NCBI RefSeq assembly: GCF_901000735.1
Contig: NC_081542.1
Span: 46,106,238-46,170,237, forward strand
Direction of reading: 5' to 3'
DNA length: 64,000 bases
Source of the DNA: Corylus avellana
Lineage: Eukaryota; Streptophyta; Magnoliopsida; Fagales; Betulaceae
Under the pieces are notes generated by a model. That model was not told where the DNA came from and did no database searches. It was given only the letters and a program-made list of their open reading frames with translations. A program made the position numbers and the translations under genes. Positions 43,840 to 55,808 of the stretch are shown here, piece by piece. Each line of letters begins with the position of its first letter. Position 1 is the stretch's first letter.

Positions 43840-44244
43840 ATAAGTGACCCAATCAGGACTACATCCATTTCTTCAGATATTTTCTTCTAAACAAGGACTC
43901 TGATTTTTTGGTGGCGTACTCTTCCGCCTGTAAAGTGATGATGTGGAATCTCTTCTATATGCCAAAATTAGCCAGGAGCTTCGTCCACCCTGTAGAAAAG
44001 GACAACAGAAAGATAATTGTAGAGAAGAAATTTGTATTTCTAATGTGTTTTTAATTGTACAATGGAATGGCCTATTTATAGTTGAATGAGGCTCTAAAAG
44101 AAAGGAAATACAATAATTACAAAATAGTACAATAATTACAAAATAAATTAACTTGCAAGAAAACAATCTCTATAAGGAAATTAACTTGGCAACCAAGCCA
44201 AGAGTAGGGACCAAGTAACTTGGCAACCAAGCCAAGAGGGGATT

Positions 44245-46144
44245 CTAACATCCCCTCTCAAACTCTAGGGGGTGAAGCCAACTTGAGTTTGGAGATAAGA
44301 TCAGTGAATCGTCCAGGTGGATGAGATTTGGTAAAGATGTCAGCCAATTGATCTGTAGAGGTGACAGAATGAAGATGCAAAATACCTTGCTGAAGATGAT
44401 GGCGGATGAAATGACAATCAATCTCAATATGTTTTGTGCGCTCATGGAAACCATCATTATGAGGAATCTATATAGCACTCCGATTGTCACAATAAATAGG
44501 GGAACTAGTGGACTGAGAAACACCCATGTTGGACAAAAGCCATCGTAACCAGAGAAGTTCAGATGTAATGTCAGCAAGAGCACGATACTCAGCTTCAGTA
44601 CTAGATTGAGCAATAACAGATTGTTTCTTACTGCGCCACGAAATTAGAGAAGTTCCAAGTAGGAAACAATATCCAGTGGTAGAGTGACGATCAGTAGGAT
44701 CACCAGCCTAATCAGCATCAGAGTATGCTCGAAGCTCAAGAGATGAATGAGAAGAGAAATGAATACTATGAAACATAGTGCCCTTGACATAGCGCAAAAT
44801 GTGAAGAACAGCAGCATAATGAGTAGAACGAGGTGCACTCATAAATTGACTCACCAAATGAACAGCATAGGCAATATCAGGCCGTATAACAGTAAGATAA
44901 ATAAGACTACCTACTAGTTGCCTGTAGAGAGTAGCATCGGATAAAGGCTCACCATCCATGGCTAGAAGTTTGACATTGGTCTCAAGGGGGTTGCTCGCTG
45001 TTTTACTGTCTGTCAGACTTGCTCGGGAAAGTAGATCAGATGCATATTTGGCTTGAGAGAGATAATAACCATCATTACTCGAGGTAACCTCAAGAGCAAG
45101 GAAGTAGCTGAGTGTTCCCAAGTCCTTCATTTTAAAATTTTGGTTAAGGAAGGATTGAAGAGCACGAATGCCTGAAATGTCATCACCAGTAATAATCATA
45201 TCATCTACATAAAGAAGGATAAGGATAGTACCATTATTCGTAGTCCGAAGAAAGAGAGCTGAGTCATAAGAACTAGAAACAAAGCCTTGTTGAGCAACCA
45301 CAGAACTGAACTTGGCAAACCAAGCACGAGGAGCCTGCTTGAGACCGTAAAGTGCTCGACGGAGTCTGCAAACTTTGTGTGGCGGATGGTGATAGCCAGG
45401 TGGAGGGTGCATATAGACTTCTTCTGTAAGATCACCATTGAGGAATGCATTTTTAACATCCATCTGAAATAACTGCCAATGCCGAACAGCAGCAACTGCA
45501 AGTAAGGATCTAACAGAGGTCAGTCTAGCAACAAGAGCAAAAGTCTCCTCATAGTCAATACCATACTCCTGAGCAAATCCTTTCGCAACAAGACGAGCCT
45601 TATAGCNNNNNNNNNNNNNNNNNNNNNNNNNNNNNNNNNNNNNNNNNNNNNNNNNNNNNNNNNNNNNNNNNNNNNNNNNNNNNNNNNNNNNNNNNNNNNN
45701 NNNNNNCAAATTAGAAGCAGCCGTAGAAGGTTCGTCCAATGAGCTTGAGTTATCTGCAGATGATCCAGGAAATAAGACAATAGAGGGGTCAGTGAAGACG
45801 GGAGAATATGCAGAGGAAGAATGCGGAAAAAGGCATTTGACTGGTGAACATTTTATGTTCCCAGAACTCCACATGGCGAGAGATCCTAAGTCGTTGGGCA
45901 ATGGGGTCATAGCAGCAATAACCTTTTTGAGTGATGCCATAACTAAGGAAGCAACACAAGCGAGAGCGGGATTCAAGTTTAGTACGCTCATGTGGAGGAA
46001 GAGTGACAAAACAGATACAACCAAAGACGCGAAGCAAAGAATAGTTAGGTGTGCTACCATACAAGCGCTCATAAGGAGTTTGGTTGTGAATAGTCGGGGA
46101 AGGCACACGATTAATTGTGTAAATAGCAGTGAGAGCAGCCTCAC
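44245..46144 (-). pseudogene. Copia C reverse transcriptase and RNase H
   Basis: The frame 46144-44708 crosses an N-gap (45607-45706) and carries [30 protein letters not shown], catalytic YVDDMIITGDD and, at its end, the RNase H entry (SLELRAYSDAD). A stop at about 44708 lies where copia proteins have Trp (DADWAG). The remainder of RNase H follows in frames down to 44245. The residues across the Ns are unknown. Confidence 0.88.
45607..45706. other. Assembly gap (100 N) inside copia C
   Basis: Falls in the linker before the reverse-transcriptase core. Confidence 0.99.
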
Positions 46145-47306
46145 CCCAAAAGCGTTCAGGAAGTGAGGCAGAGATGAGAAGAGCTCTTACAGTGTCTAAG
46201 ATGTGACGATGTTTGCGTTCTGCACGCCCATTTTGCTGAGAAGTGTAAGGACAAGAACGATGAGAGAGGGTCCTATTTTGTTTTAAAAATTTTTGAAAAG
46301 ATTTCTCATTATACTCCATAGCATTATCTGAACGAAAAATTTTGATGGTACGAGAAAATTGGGTTTGTACCATTTGATGAAAATTTTGATAAACTTGAGT
46401 GAGTTCAGAGCGATGCTGTAATAAATATATCCAAGTTTAACGAGAATACTCATCAAGAAAAATAACAAAATAGCGAGATCCCCCCTCAGTGGGAACAGGG
46501 GCAGGGCCCCAAATATCAAAATGAACCAAATCAAATGGTGCAGAAGATGAAGACTCACTTTTATTAAAAGATAAATGTGTTTGTTTGCCAAGATGACAAG
46601 AAACACAATGAAAAGATTTTACATCTATTGATCCTATATGACCCTGAGATGCAAGAAGTTGGACACGGGGTAGAGAGGCATGACTCAAACGTGAATGCCA
46701 TAAGTTGGAAGAAGCAGTGAGTGTTTTGACAGCAGCTGCTAAGTGAGTAGGAGTTTGCAAGAATGAAAGCTCCAAAAGACATCCAATCTTACGGCCGGTC
46801 CCAATCAGTTGACCCGTCTGTGGATCCTGCACATCAACACCCCTGTTAGAAAATGTCAACTCCAAACCTAGTTCACAAAGTTGGCCAACTGACAGAAGAT
46901 TTAATGACAATTGGGGAACAAGATATGTGTTATCAATAGACAAATTAGGTGAAAAAATAGACCCACTGTGATTAACAGGTAACCTAGAACCATCAGCAGT
47001 ATAAATGACAGGGTTGGGAGAAAGGGCAGACTTTTGGGAAAATAAGGTGGGGTCATGGGTCATATGATTACAACAAGCAGAGTCGATGAACCATGAATTT
47101 TTACCTAATGTGACGGACAAGGCAGTAGAGGAACGAGACAGAACCTGATGGATTAGTGCCTCAACGTCAGATGCAGTGAGAGCAGATGATTGAGATTGGT
47201 TCTCAGTGTAAGATGCAGGTGAAAACAACTGCGGCTGTTTGTTGAAAAGGAGCTCGTGACTGACGTCTGTTTTGGAGCTTATAGCAATTAGCAATAGAGT
47301 GACCAT
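45789..47306 (-). pseudogene. Copia C protease and integrase
   Basis: Frame 47306-46437 holds the protease motif (WFIDSACCNHMT) and the GAG-pre-integrase block (WHSRLSHAS ... CVSCHLGKQ), then the first integrase Asp (HFDIWG). A TAA at about 46438-46440, just after FLDEYSR, interrupts it. Frame 46373-45789 continues the integrase with FRSDNAMEY and QQNGRAERKHR. One nonsense change separates the halves. Confidence 0.88.
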
Positions 47307-48240
47307 GTTGTTTGCAATAATTGCAGATTAACTTCATGGAAGAAAACTGTGGTGTGGATCGTCTAGGAGGAAATTTAGGAATACTCTGAGGTGTAGCAGC
47401 AACAGCCATATCTGGAGATTGCAAGTGCATAGTGGACCGTCGAGTCTCTTCAGAAATAAGTTCTGCTACAGCTGCTTCCAATGTGGGAAGAGGATTGCGG
47501 TGTAAGAGAGAAGCCCGAGTGGGTTCAAAATCTGCACGAAGAGCCATCATAAAATGCATAAACTTCCGACGATCTCGATACTTTGCAAATATTTCTACAT
47601 CTTCAGGATGCTTCAGTTGAGGATTTGTAGCGGATAATTGCTCCCAAAGACTATTAGTTTGAGAATAAAAATCAGCAATAGACTGACCTGGCTCCTGACG
47701 TGTCTGATAAAGTTTAGTTTCAATCTGAAACTCAAGTGAGGCATCATAAGTACAATTGTATCGTTTTGCTAAAAACTCCCAGGCAGCCTTTGCATTCCCA
47801 AGCTTGGGGAGCAAACTATGGATGGAAAGAACTGAAGTATTGATAAACCAAGAGATAATCCTATAATTTACACTATCCCAATCTTCAAATCGACTGGCAA
47901 ATTTGTCGGCTGACTCACCTTCTTTTTGTGTGGGTGCAATAGTTTCTCCACAAACATAACGCCATAATCTCCTCCCTCTCAAAAAAACTTCCATATTTTG
48001 AGCCCACAACATATAATTGGAACCATCTAAAATATTGTCGATGGGACGAACAATATTATCAAGATTGGAAGACTTTTTTTTTTTTTTTTTTTTTTTGGGA
48101 AAATGAAAAATAAATAAACCTGAGGACAGTAATCTGGTGTGGCGGAGGTACAGGTGCAGCCCCAGGGAATGATCCGGTGTGACGCGCAGACAGCAACAAT
48201 GGTGCAACCGCGAGCTGCAATCCCGTGTGACGCGGTCCAC
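47203..48240 (-). pseudogene. Copia C gag
   Basis: A copia gag/UBN2-type capsid frame from about residue 60 (ILDGSNYMLWAQNMEVFL ... AAWEFLAKRYNC ... QEPGQSIADFYSQ), ending in the zinc knuckle CNYCKQHGHSIANC. The N-terminal part is uncertain because the frame passes through a long A-run (T-run at 48067-48096 on the plus strand) that could hide a frameshift. It overlaps the protease frame out of phase, so gag and pol are separated by a frameshift. Confidence 0.85.
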
Positions 48241-48625
48241 GGTAATGACTCTAGACCTGCAGGCGTGGATCCAGTGTGACGCGGGCTGTGTTGTAGAGTG
48301 AATCTAGCGCGTGAAGGCGGGTGGAGAGAGTAGGGAGCGTGTGGCGCGTGAATTTCACGCTCAGAGAGGATATACGGCGCGTGGCGGCGCGTGCTAAGTG
48401 TTGGAGGCGCGTGGATGCTTCGTTTCTTCACAGACTTCCCGATTTTGCACAATAAGACCTCTAAAATTTTCGTCACGTACAGAAACAACCGCAACAAGCG
48501 TTTGGTGTATTGTTGAAACAAAAAGAAACACCAAAAAAAAGAACGCTCAAACGGAAAAAGAAAACTGTACAGACAGGGAAGGGAGGCTTAAAAGAGGCAC
48601 CAAGAAAACGGTGGCTCTGATACCA

Positions 48626-48866
48626 TGTAGAAAATGACAACAGAAAGATAATTGTAGAGAAGAAATTTGTATTTCTGATGTGTTTTTAATTGTACAATGG
48701 AATGGCCTATTTATAGTTGAATGAGGTCCTAAAAAAAAGGAAATACAATAATTACAAAATAAATTAACTTGCAAGAAAACAATCTCTATAAGGAAATTAA
48801 CTTGGCAACCAAGCCAAGAGTAGAAACCAAGTAACTTGGCAACCAAGCCAAGAGAGGATTCTAACA
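48626..48866 (-). repeat. Copia C 5' LTR
   Basis: 241 bp; the partner LTR 43991-44250 is 260 bp because AATTACAAAATAGTACAAT-type sequence is duplicated there. TATTTATAG (48706-48714) is a TATA-like box on the complementary reading. Confidence 0.9.
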
Positions 48867-48983
48867 CACCCCTCATCTCTGATATTTTATGGTTCATGAT
48901 GTGTACACCTTACGTGGGCTAGGATGGATGACGACTCTTTGTGTAATTTTTTCTTAATCATATTTTTCTTAATTTTAATTTCA

Positions 48984-49042
48984 NNNNNNNNNNNNNNNNN
49001 NNNNNNNNNNNNNNNNNNNNNNNNNNNNNNNNNNNNNNNNNN
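48984..49042. other. Assembly gap (59 N)
   Basis: A sized gap at the position where block A copies 1 and 2 have their TA microsatellite. Confidence 0.99.
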
Positions 49043-49368
49043 AAGTCGAATCACTCTTTAGACGTAATATAGATTGCAACATATGGTGTAAACCTATTTT
49101 TTTTAAAGACTAAACTAATTTTTTAAGGCATAATTTTTAAGGATTAAATACCTCAAACCCCCCTAGGGTTTACCAATTTTATTTTTTCCCTCCTGGGGTT
49201 TCATTTTTATCACAAGACCCCCCTGAGTTTTGATAAATGACCAATTTAGTCCATCCGTTAATTGACCATTAAGACTGACACGTAGACCAATCAGATATTG
49301 ACACGTGGCACTTATTTTATTATTTTATTTTTTAAAAATTAAATTTTAAAAAAAAAAGGTAGGCCACC

Positions 49369-49630
49369 NNNNNNNNNNNNNNNNNNNNNNNNNNNNNNNN
49401 NNNNNNNNNNNNNNNNNNNNNNNNNNNNNNNNNNNNNNNNNNNNNNNNNNNNNNNNNNNNNNNNNNNNNNNNNNNNNNNNNNNNNNNNNNNNNNNNNNNN
49501 NNNNNNNNNNNNNNNNNNNNNNNNNNNNNNNNNNNNNNNNNNNNNNNNNNNNNNNNNNNNNNNNNNNNNNNNNNNNNNNNNNNNNNNNNNNNNNNNNNNN
49601 NNNNNNNNNNNNNNNNNNNNNNNNNNNNNN
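49369..49630. other. Assembly gap (262 N)
   Basis: A sized gap inside block A copy 3, just after sequence that is unique to this copy (49140-49368). Confidence 0.99.
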
Positions 49631-49696
49631 AAAAGTGAACCGGTCATTAAATTAGCTTAATTAAGAGCATTTAATCATATTTCAATGATTTTCCTT

Positions 49697-50493
49697 GGTT
49701 AAATATTTTTTTGCTCCCTAGAGTTTCAAGACTTTATTTTTTCTCTTTAGGGTTTTATTTTTATCACAGGAGATACATGTGATTTTCATAAAAATCAAGA
49801 TATGGTACTTTCGTTAAAATTCTGTCCAAAATTTAACGGAACACGACGTCAACATCAATCAAATATCGTCACGTGTCATATAATTAATTTTTTAAACAAA
49901 TATTTTTTAATAAAATTAAAGAGATTAAAAAATTATATTTAAAAAATCAAGGAGCCCAAGCTTTGCTCCTACCTGTCACTTCGATCTTTGATTGTTTGCT
50001 TCTCCTTCTTCATCTTCCTACTGTTCCTGTACGTTGAATGGTTCTCGATTGGTTCGGCGTCGTTTCGGCCTGTTCTCAGAGCCTCCACCACCTTATCACT
50101 TTTGTCCTCGTCAACGAGCAGTTCGATTCTTGATTCTTTCGGCAAGAAATCACTGCCTCTGAGAGTTGACAACCGGGTTGTCTTCCCTGACCATGTGCTC
50201 CTCATGGTGTACGTCTAGCAGAATCACTGAGGGCCAAGATTTGCAGTGCGTCTACTATGATTTCTCCAACACCCCAAATTTTTTTTTTTTAAATTAATTA
50301 TATAATTATATGATGCGTAACAACATTTGATTGGTGCTGACATGGTATTCCATAAAAGATTTGAACGAAATTTTAACGGAAGTACCATCTTGGTCTTTAT
50401 GAAAACCGCAAGTACCTCATGTGATAAAAATGAAACCATAAGGGAGAACAAATAAAGTGTTGAAACCTTAGGGACCAAAAGAGTATTTAACCA
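49697..50493. mobile_element. Long-TIR Pack-type element, copy 3
   Basis: Left end GGTTAAATA at 49697, right end TATTTAACC at about 50493, same arms and flanks as the other copies. The captured fragment (49950-50275) is open for 76 codons (FSFFIFLLFLYV, SFRPVLRASTTLSLLSS, LRVDNRVVFPDHVLLMV) before a 4-bp insertion in GTGTACGTCTAG. It is the cleanest view of the putative captured coding sequence. Confidence 0.75.
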
Positions 50494-50682
50494 TTTTCTT
50501 ATATGTGATTTCATTAAGTTCAAAAATTAATGTATGATATTATTTTCTAAGAGTTTATCACTTTCCAAAACCATATAACTACAACATTTAGAATTTAAAA
50601 ACATACTATATTAATTAACTACTTATAATCTACCATATAAGTAGTTAATTAATATTTTATCATGGTTCATGATGTTTACAGT

Positions 50683-51218
50683 CACTACAAAATAACTATT
50701 TTTTCTTAATTAGCGTTTTTTAATGTGTCATGATGTCTGACTTGTTATAAAACTTTTATAACGTGGCCTTTCTAACGTGTGTTGAAGGTTAAAACATAGG
50801 AGTTAGTAAATTTTTTTTACTAACGTATTACTGCTTAGCACGTCAAAATTTATTGACGTGCTACTGTTTGCCACGTCAGAAACGTTTTTGACGTGAAAGA
50901 AGTACCACATCAAAAAAATTTCTTACATGGGAGAAGTGCCATGTCAGAAATTTTCTGACATGGGAATGTTTACCACGTCAGAAAATTAAGTCATCAGTGA
51001 TTTTAAAATCCTAAAAAATTTATTGATGTGGCAATATCTAACATGTCAGAATTTATTGACGTGTTGGTATTGCCACGTCACTAATTACTGACATGCCAAA
51101 TTTTCTACGTCAGAAAAATATTTACTGGCGTGGCATTTTATGCCACGTCAGTAATTAGTGACATGGTAAAAAATCATATACTATAACCACGTTAGAAAAT
51201 AATAATTTTTTTGTAGTG
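50683..51218. mobile_element. Non-autonomous CACTA element, copy 3
   Basis: CACTACAAAATAACTA at the left, TTTTTTGTAGTG at the right, AGT/AGA outside. The interior has the same dense TGACGTG/CACGTCA words, partly decayed. It carries a local rearrangement around 50860-50960 relative to copy 1. Confidence 0.85.
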
Positions 51219-51452
51219 AGACTACAGTAGTATAGTGTACGTGCATGGATGACTACTAGTCTTTGTAATTATGTACAATTTTTATGGGACATATTTTGAG
51301 TTTTTATATTTTTCATAATTTTAATTTCCCTAATCCTTTTTTCAAATCTATTTTTTAATTTGTTAGACTTATTGATAACAATTATCAACAAGAAAATATC
51401 TGAAGAAATGGTTTGGCTTCTTCCACACACAATTAATGGAGAAAATATATGA

Positions 51453-51507
51453 GGAAATGGTTTTCTGTCAAATACAACAGAAAACCATTTCTTCAGAAAT
51501 TTTCTTC
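51453..51507. repeat. Diverged hairpin matching 23042-23107
   Basis: Arms reading AAATGGTTTTCTGT and ACAGAAAACCATTT around the loop CAAATACA, with a less perfect outer part. It is followed by the block A entry segment (CTTCTAAACAAGGACTCTG), as in copy 1. Confidence 0.75.
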
Positions 51508-51686
51508 TAAACAAGGACTCTGATTTTTTTGGAGGGGCACCCTTCCGCCTGTAAAGTGATGATGTGAAATCTCTTCTATATGCCGAAGGGTCATGATTCA
51601 GAGCACCCCCAGGCTAAAATTTGTTTTTTGTTTTTTGTTTTTTTTTTCAAAAAAATTAAAATAATAATAATAAAAAAAAATCATGG

Positions 51687-51716
51687 CCGGCGTGCTTCAC
51701 TGTTGAAGCACGCCGG
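51687..51716. repeat. Perfect 13-bp GC-rich hairpin
   Basis: CCGGCGTGCTTCA, loop CTGT, then the exact inverse complement. It sits in an otherwise AT-rich stretch just before a gap. Plant genomes have no intrinsic terminators of the bacterial kind, so it more likely marks a transposon end or centre. Confidence 0.8.
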
Positions 51717-51733
51717 GCGTGCTCTATATCTTT

Positions 51734-51833
51734 NNNNNNNNNNNNNNNNNNNNNNNNNNNNNNNNNNNNNNNNNNNNNNNNNNNNNNNNNNNNNNNNNNN
51801 NNNNNNNNNNNNNNNNNNNNNNNNNNNNNNNNN
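51734..51833. other. Assembly gap (100 N)
   Basis: Ends the contig carrying block A copy 3. Confidence 0.99.
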
Positions 51834-52071
51834 TTTTGTATAAAAAAATGAAAAAATTTGTTTTGTAATGATTTTTTTATTTGAATAATAATAAAAAGTA
51901 ATTGATGTGATGTAAAAAGTAAGAATGTTGGAATTGATTTTAAGAAGAATTTCTTAAATTTTTAGATCCGGTCTGGCCCGTTGCCAAACACAGCCAAGAA
52001 GAAAAAATACAAAAAGAAGTGGGCCATGCTCTAGTTTATAATTTTTCTAAATTTTAAATATGGTACATCAC

Positions 52072-52108
<37 letters not shown>

Positions 52109-53967
52109 ATATGTGACATGTCAATTTTAAGTGATATTTTATAAAGATTCTGATGCTTAAAAACAACTTAAATTCCATATAACAATCGTACAGAATCCCA
52201 CGCGTGAATCACAAACATATCTCAGATTGTCTGTAGCTAGTATCACAAAAAGCGATGAAGACTTTTACAGACGATGAATCTCTATAATTGAACCAACCTG
52301 TCAAAGCTGGTGCTTGAATTATTGGTTGCCATGGGCCTACGGCCTTTTCGGCCACGTTTATATAGTACTATTACGTTACGTCATTAACCTGTTGACTCGC
52401 CGACGTCGTACCTGGACATGCCCCACCTAAAGGAAAATGATACAACACCTTAAACACGCTATTTTATTAGGCGTTAATCTTTTCAATCTTTGACTGGTTG
52501 GAAGTTCTTCAATCGTTTTCATGGTGAAACATGCACGAGCAAACAACACGTGTGTGGAAACCTAGCTAATAGTTTTAAGATTTAAAATTCTTCGATAAAT
52601 CTTTTTAGTACTACATGATTAAGGGGTATCAATGATAGACTACTAAATTCTGGTTATGATCGTTGGGAGTAACTCAATAATAAATTATTATTATTATTAT
52701 TTTTTTCGGCGTTTACTACGGGTACGTACAATTATTGGTACACTACAGCCTGCAGGTGGGTCCTTCCCACGTGTGCTATTTCGAACCAACTATGACATGT
52801 GAAAAGAATATAAATGTCATCAATCTTTATTTGACTTTAAGAAAATGGCTTTTGCATGTGAAAAGAATATAAAAAGTAATTTCAACAAATATCCTTTTAG
52901 GTTTTTATTTGAAAATATGTTTCAAGAATTAATAATCCCATGAAATCATTTCTAATAAACGAGATGCTACATATGCTACATCCTCATCCTATTAAGTTTA
53001 TGTGGCAGTGTTTACTAAATATTGATTTTTTTTTTTAACAATGATTAGTCCAAGGGTTGACGAGCACTATCATGCATTAGACCAATGGGATAGGACTGAG
53101 TGGGATAGAAGTCTATCATATTGTACATAGCTTGATGAATAAATAGTAATGCTACATACTATATCCCTCTATCACACATAATTTTTACTCGGTGCCTATT
53201 TGTTTCTGGATCAACGTTAAAATTTTTTGTAACAAAGGTTGATCCAAAGAATGATGAACATTGCCATGTCAGTCAGGGGCGAAGCTGGGGAGTGGCCGGT
53301 ATAGGCCAAGGCTCCCAACTCGTTTGAAATTTATTTTTTGAAGGTCAAATATTATTTTCATTCTAGCTAGCCTCTACCCATACATTTTGTGGCCCTGCCC
53401 ATTAAAATTTCCACACCTATGCAAGCCTGCAATTCAACTATTCAGTGTTTGCACACGTGAGAGAGGGAGAGAGAGAGAGAGAGATGAAGCAATTAGAAGC
53501 AAGCTGCTTCCATGTCCATTGGTGGTGATATAAGTGTTGAGCTTCTCATCTTGTTCAGGGGACTGTATACCTTCTGTTTGCTGCAGCAACGATGGTCGTC
53601 CATCTTAGTGTTTATGACGAGGGGTTTCCCCCTAAAGGGTTTATCAGCTTCTAGCGTTTATTATCAGGGCTTGCACTCCTTTAAACTGACAAATGTCACT
53701 GATTTTGTGTACTCGAAAGACATACATGGTTTATTAGTGCTAACACAGTTTCTGGTCACTTAGGGAGTCGGTGAATGGGTTCCACGAAGTTGGTAAACAG
53801 TAGTTATTACGCATAGAAATTGCCTTACGATCACGCCTAAGAGAGTCATCAGTCAAGAAGAACAAGACAAACTTTTTAATAAATATATCTCCCGTTCTCA
53901 TTAAGGAAAATTGTCCCCTTTTACACTTGCATGTTTCTACATGGTCTATGGCTTACAGGGTAATACA
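51834..53967. other. Intergenic region, no firm gene
   Basis: A TA microsatellite is at 52077-52106. Around 53275-53420 the GTCAGGGGCGAAGCTGGGG ... GGCCCTGCCC text resembles the ends of common plant hAT-type MITEs. The 83-codon frame at 53512-53763 is not recognised and has no supporting features. A (GA)n run is at 53461-53482. Nothing else supportable. Confidence 0.4.
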
Positions 53968-54328
53968 TATAGAATTGAAGACACCAAGTGTTTTGGTTGT
54001 AATTGTCTTGCTGAGGATCAGACCTCAGATCACTATTTATAAGGGATAATTACAGAGTTTTAAACTAGTACAAATACTGAAACAGAGAAAGCAACTACTA
54101 GCTACGAGACAATAAGAGACGCGATGAACAAAGCAACCTGCCATGCAAGATTAAGGCTGTGGAAGATGGAGAAAATATACGTCCCATGTTTGCTGTTTGA
54201 CAGCCGTATATTTCCTTTAATTCAGGATATCCCACAACTGTGAATCTTCTTGAAGTTTGGTTATCTCACAACTCTCTTTCTTTGACAAAGGTTTGTCTTG
54301 ATTTGTAACTTTAGCTTTAGGTCCAATA
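53968..54328 (-). repeat. Copia D 3' LTR
   Basis: About 360 bp by polypurine tract position. The far end reads TATTGGACC on the minus strand where TGTTGGACC would be usual, so the terminal dinucleotide is probably mutated. Confidence 0.75.
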
Positions 54329-55796
54329 CTCCCCCTCAATCGAAATGGGTTGGCACAAACAGTGATATTGTCTCTAAGGAAGCTGAATCTGGTGGAGACC
54401 AAGGGTTTGGTTAAGATGTCAGCTAGCTGGTCTTTACTGGATAGAAACTTGACAGTGAGAGCTTGTTGAGCAACACGATCCCGAACAAAATGATAGTTGA
54501 TTTCTATGTGTTTGGTACGGGCATGAAATACGAGATTAGATGACAAATACGTGGCACCGATATTGTCACAAAATAAAATGGGAGCCTGAGAAAGGTAAAC
54601 ACCAAGCTCTTGGAGCAAAGATTGTATCCATGTCAATTCGGCAGTGGCATTAGCGAGAGCTTTGTATTCAGCTTCGGTGCTGGATTGAGAGACCGTTGGC
54701 TGCTTCTTTGAGTTCCAAGATAAAATGTTTTTGCCAAGGAAGGTGCAATATCCGGAAGTAGATTTACGATCATCGGGACACCCCGCCCAATCAGCATCGG
54801 AGAAGGCAACTAAGTGAAGAGATGAGCAGGGACGGAGATAAAGACCATAAGAGATGGTATTTTTCAAGTAGCGGAGAATGCGCTTCATGGTTGTCAAATG
54901 CACATCTCGGGGGCTATGCATGAATTGAGAGCATTTGTTGACAGAGAAGGCAATATCGGGGCGAGTGATGGCAAGGTATTGTAGTGCCCCCACAGTGCTC
55001 CGGTACATGGTGGGATCAGCCAGAGAGAGACCATCAAACTGACTAAGAGAAGTGGAGGCTGACATGGGGAAGTGACCGGTCTAGCTAGTGTCATGTTGGT
55101 GTGTTGGAGGAGGTCAGAAATATACCTCTGCTGGGAGAGGTGTAAATCAGTAGCTGTGCGGGAAACTTGAACTCCCAAGAAATAGCTCAAGGCACCCAAA
55201 TCCTTGATGGGGAAGGCAACCGAGAGAAGTGAGATTAAGTTATCCAAAGCAGCCAAGGAGGAACCAGTTAAGATGATGTCGTCCACATAAACTAGAACCA
55301 TCAACCGAACACCTGCATAGGTATAGAGAAACAGGGAGCTATCGGCTTTAGAGGCAGTAAAACCAAACTCAAGTAACCAACCACTCAAGCGAGAGAACCA
55401 AGCACAAGGGGCCTGTTTGAGGCCATAGAGAGCCTTCTTCAAGAGGCACACAGCCTTCGGTTTTTGAGAGTGAATAAACCCAGGCGGTTGAGCCATGTGC
55501 ACAGTTTCAGTGAGGAAGCCATGTAAGAACGCATTACTGACGTCAATTTGCTTGATGGGCCAACCATAGGAGACAGCAAGAGATAAGATGGCATGAATGG
55601 TAATAGGTTTAATAGCTGGACTATAAGTTTTCCCAAAATCCAAACCCGGTTGTTGGTGAAAACCCTTGGCAACTAAGCGTGCCTTATACCTGTCAATGCT
55701 GCCATCCGCCTTTCTCTTGAGGCGAAACACCCACTTGCAGCCAACTATATTCATGGATGGTTGGGGATTAACTAACGTCCAGGTGCCGTTCCACAA
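54217..55796 (-). pseudogene. Copia D reverse transcriptase and RNase H
   Basis: Frame 55796-54894 carries the reverse-transcriptase landmarks ([40 protein letters not shown], catalytic YVDDIILTG). A frameshift near 55070 moves to 55065-54217, which holds TRPDIAFSVNKCSQFMHSP and a full RNase H ([53 protein letters not shown]). Apart from the frameshift the two halves are well preserved. Confidence 0.9.
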
Positions 55797-55808
55797 TAAG
55801 GCATTGAA

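Larger units (their letters stand above)
43991..48866 (-). mobile_element. Ty1/copia retrotransposon C, full length, disabled
   Basis: A 4.9-kb minus-strand element inserted in block A copy 3. LTRs 43991-44250 and 48626-48866 begin TGTAGAAAA and end TCTAACA (plus-strand reading), with target-site duplication CACCC on both sides (43986-43990, 48867-48871). Primer-binding site TGGTATCAGAGCCA at 48625-48612; polypurine tract next to 44251. The LTRs differ at only a handful of sites plus a 19-bp tandem duplication in the left one, so it is one of the younger elements here. It is nevertheless disabled by a frameshift after gag, a stop in integrase and a stop in RNase H. An N-gap hides part of the reverse transcriptase. 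Confidence 0.93.
43869..51585. repeat. Composite repeat block A, copy 3, split by copia C
   Basis: The entry segment (43869-43990) is interrupted by copia C (43991-48866) and resumes at 48872 (CTCATCTCTGATATTTTATGG). It continues through gaps at 48984-49042 and 49369-49630, then the Pack-type element, CACTA element and the hairpin region. From 49140 to 49368 it contains an inserted segment (CCCCCCTAGGGTTTACC...) not seen in the other copies. Confidence 0.85.
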
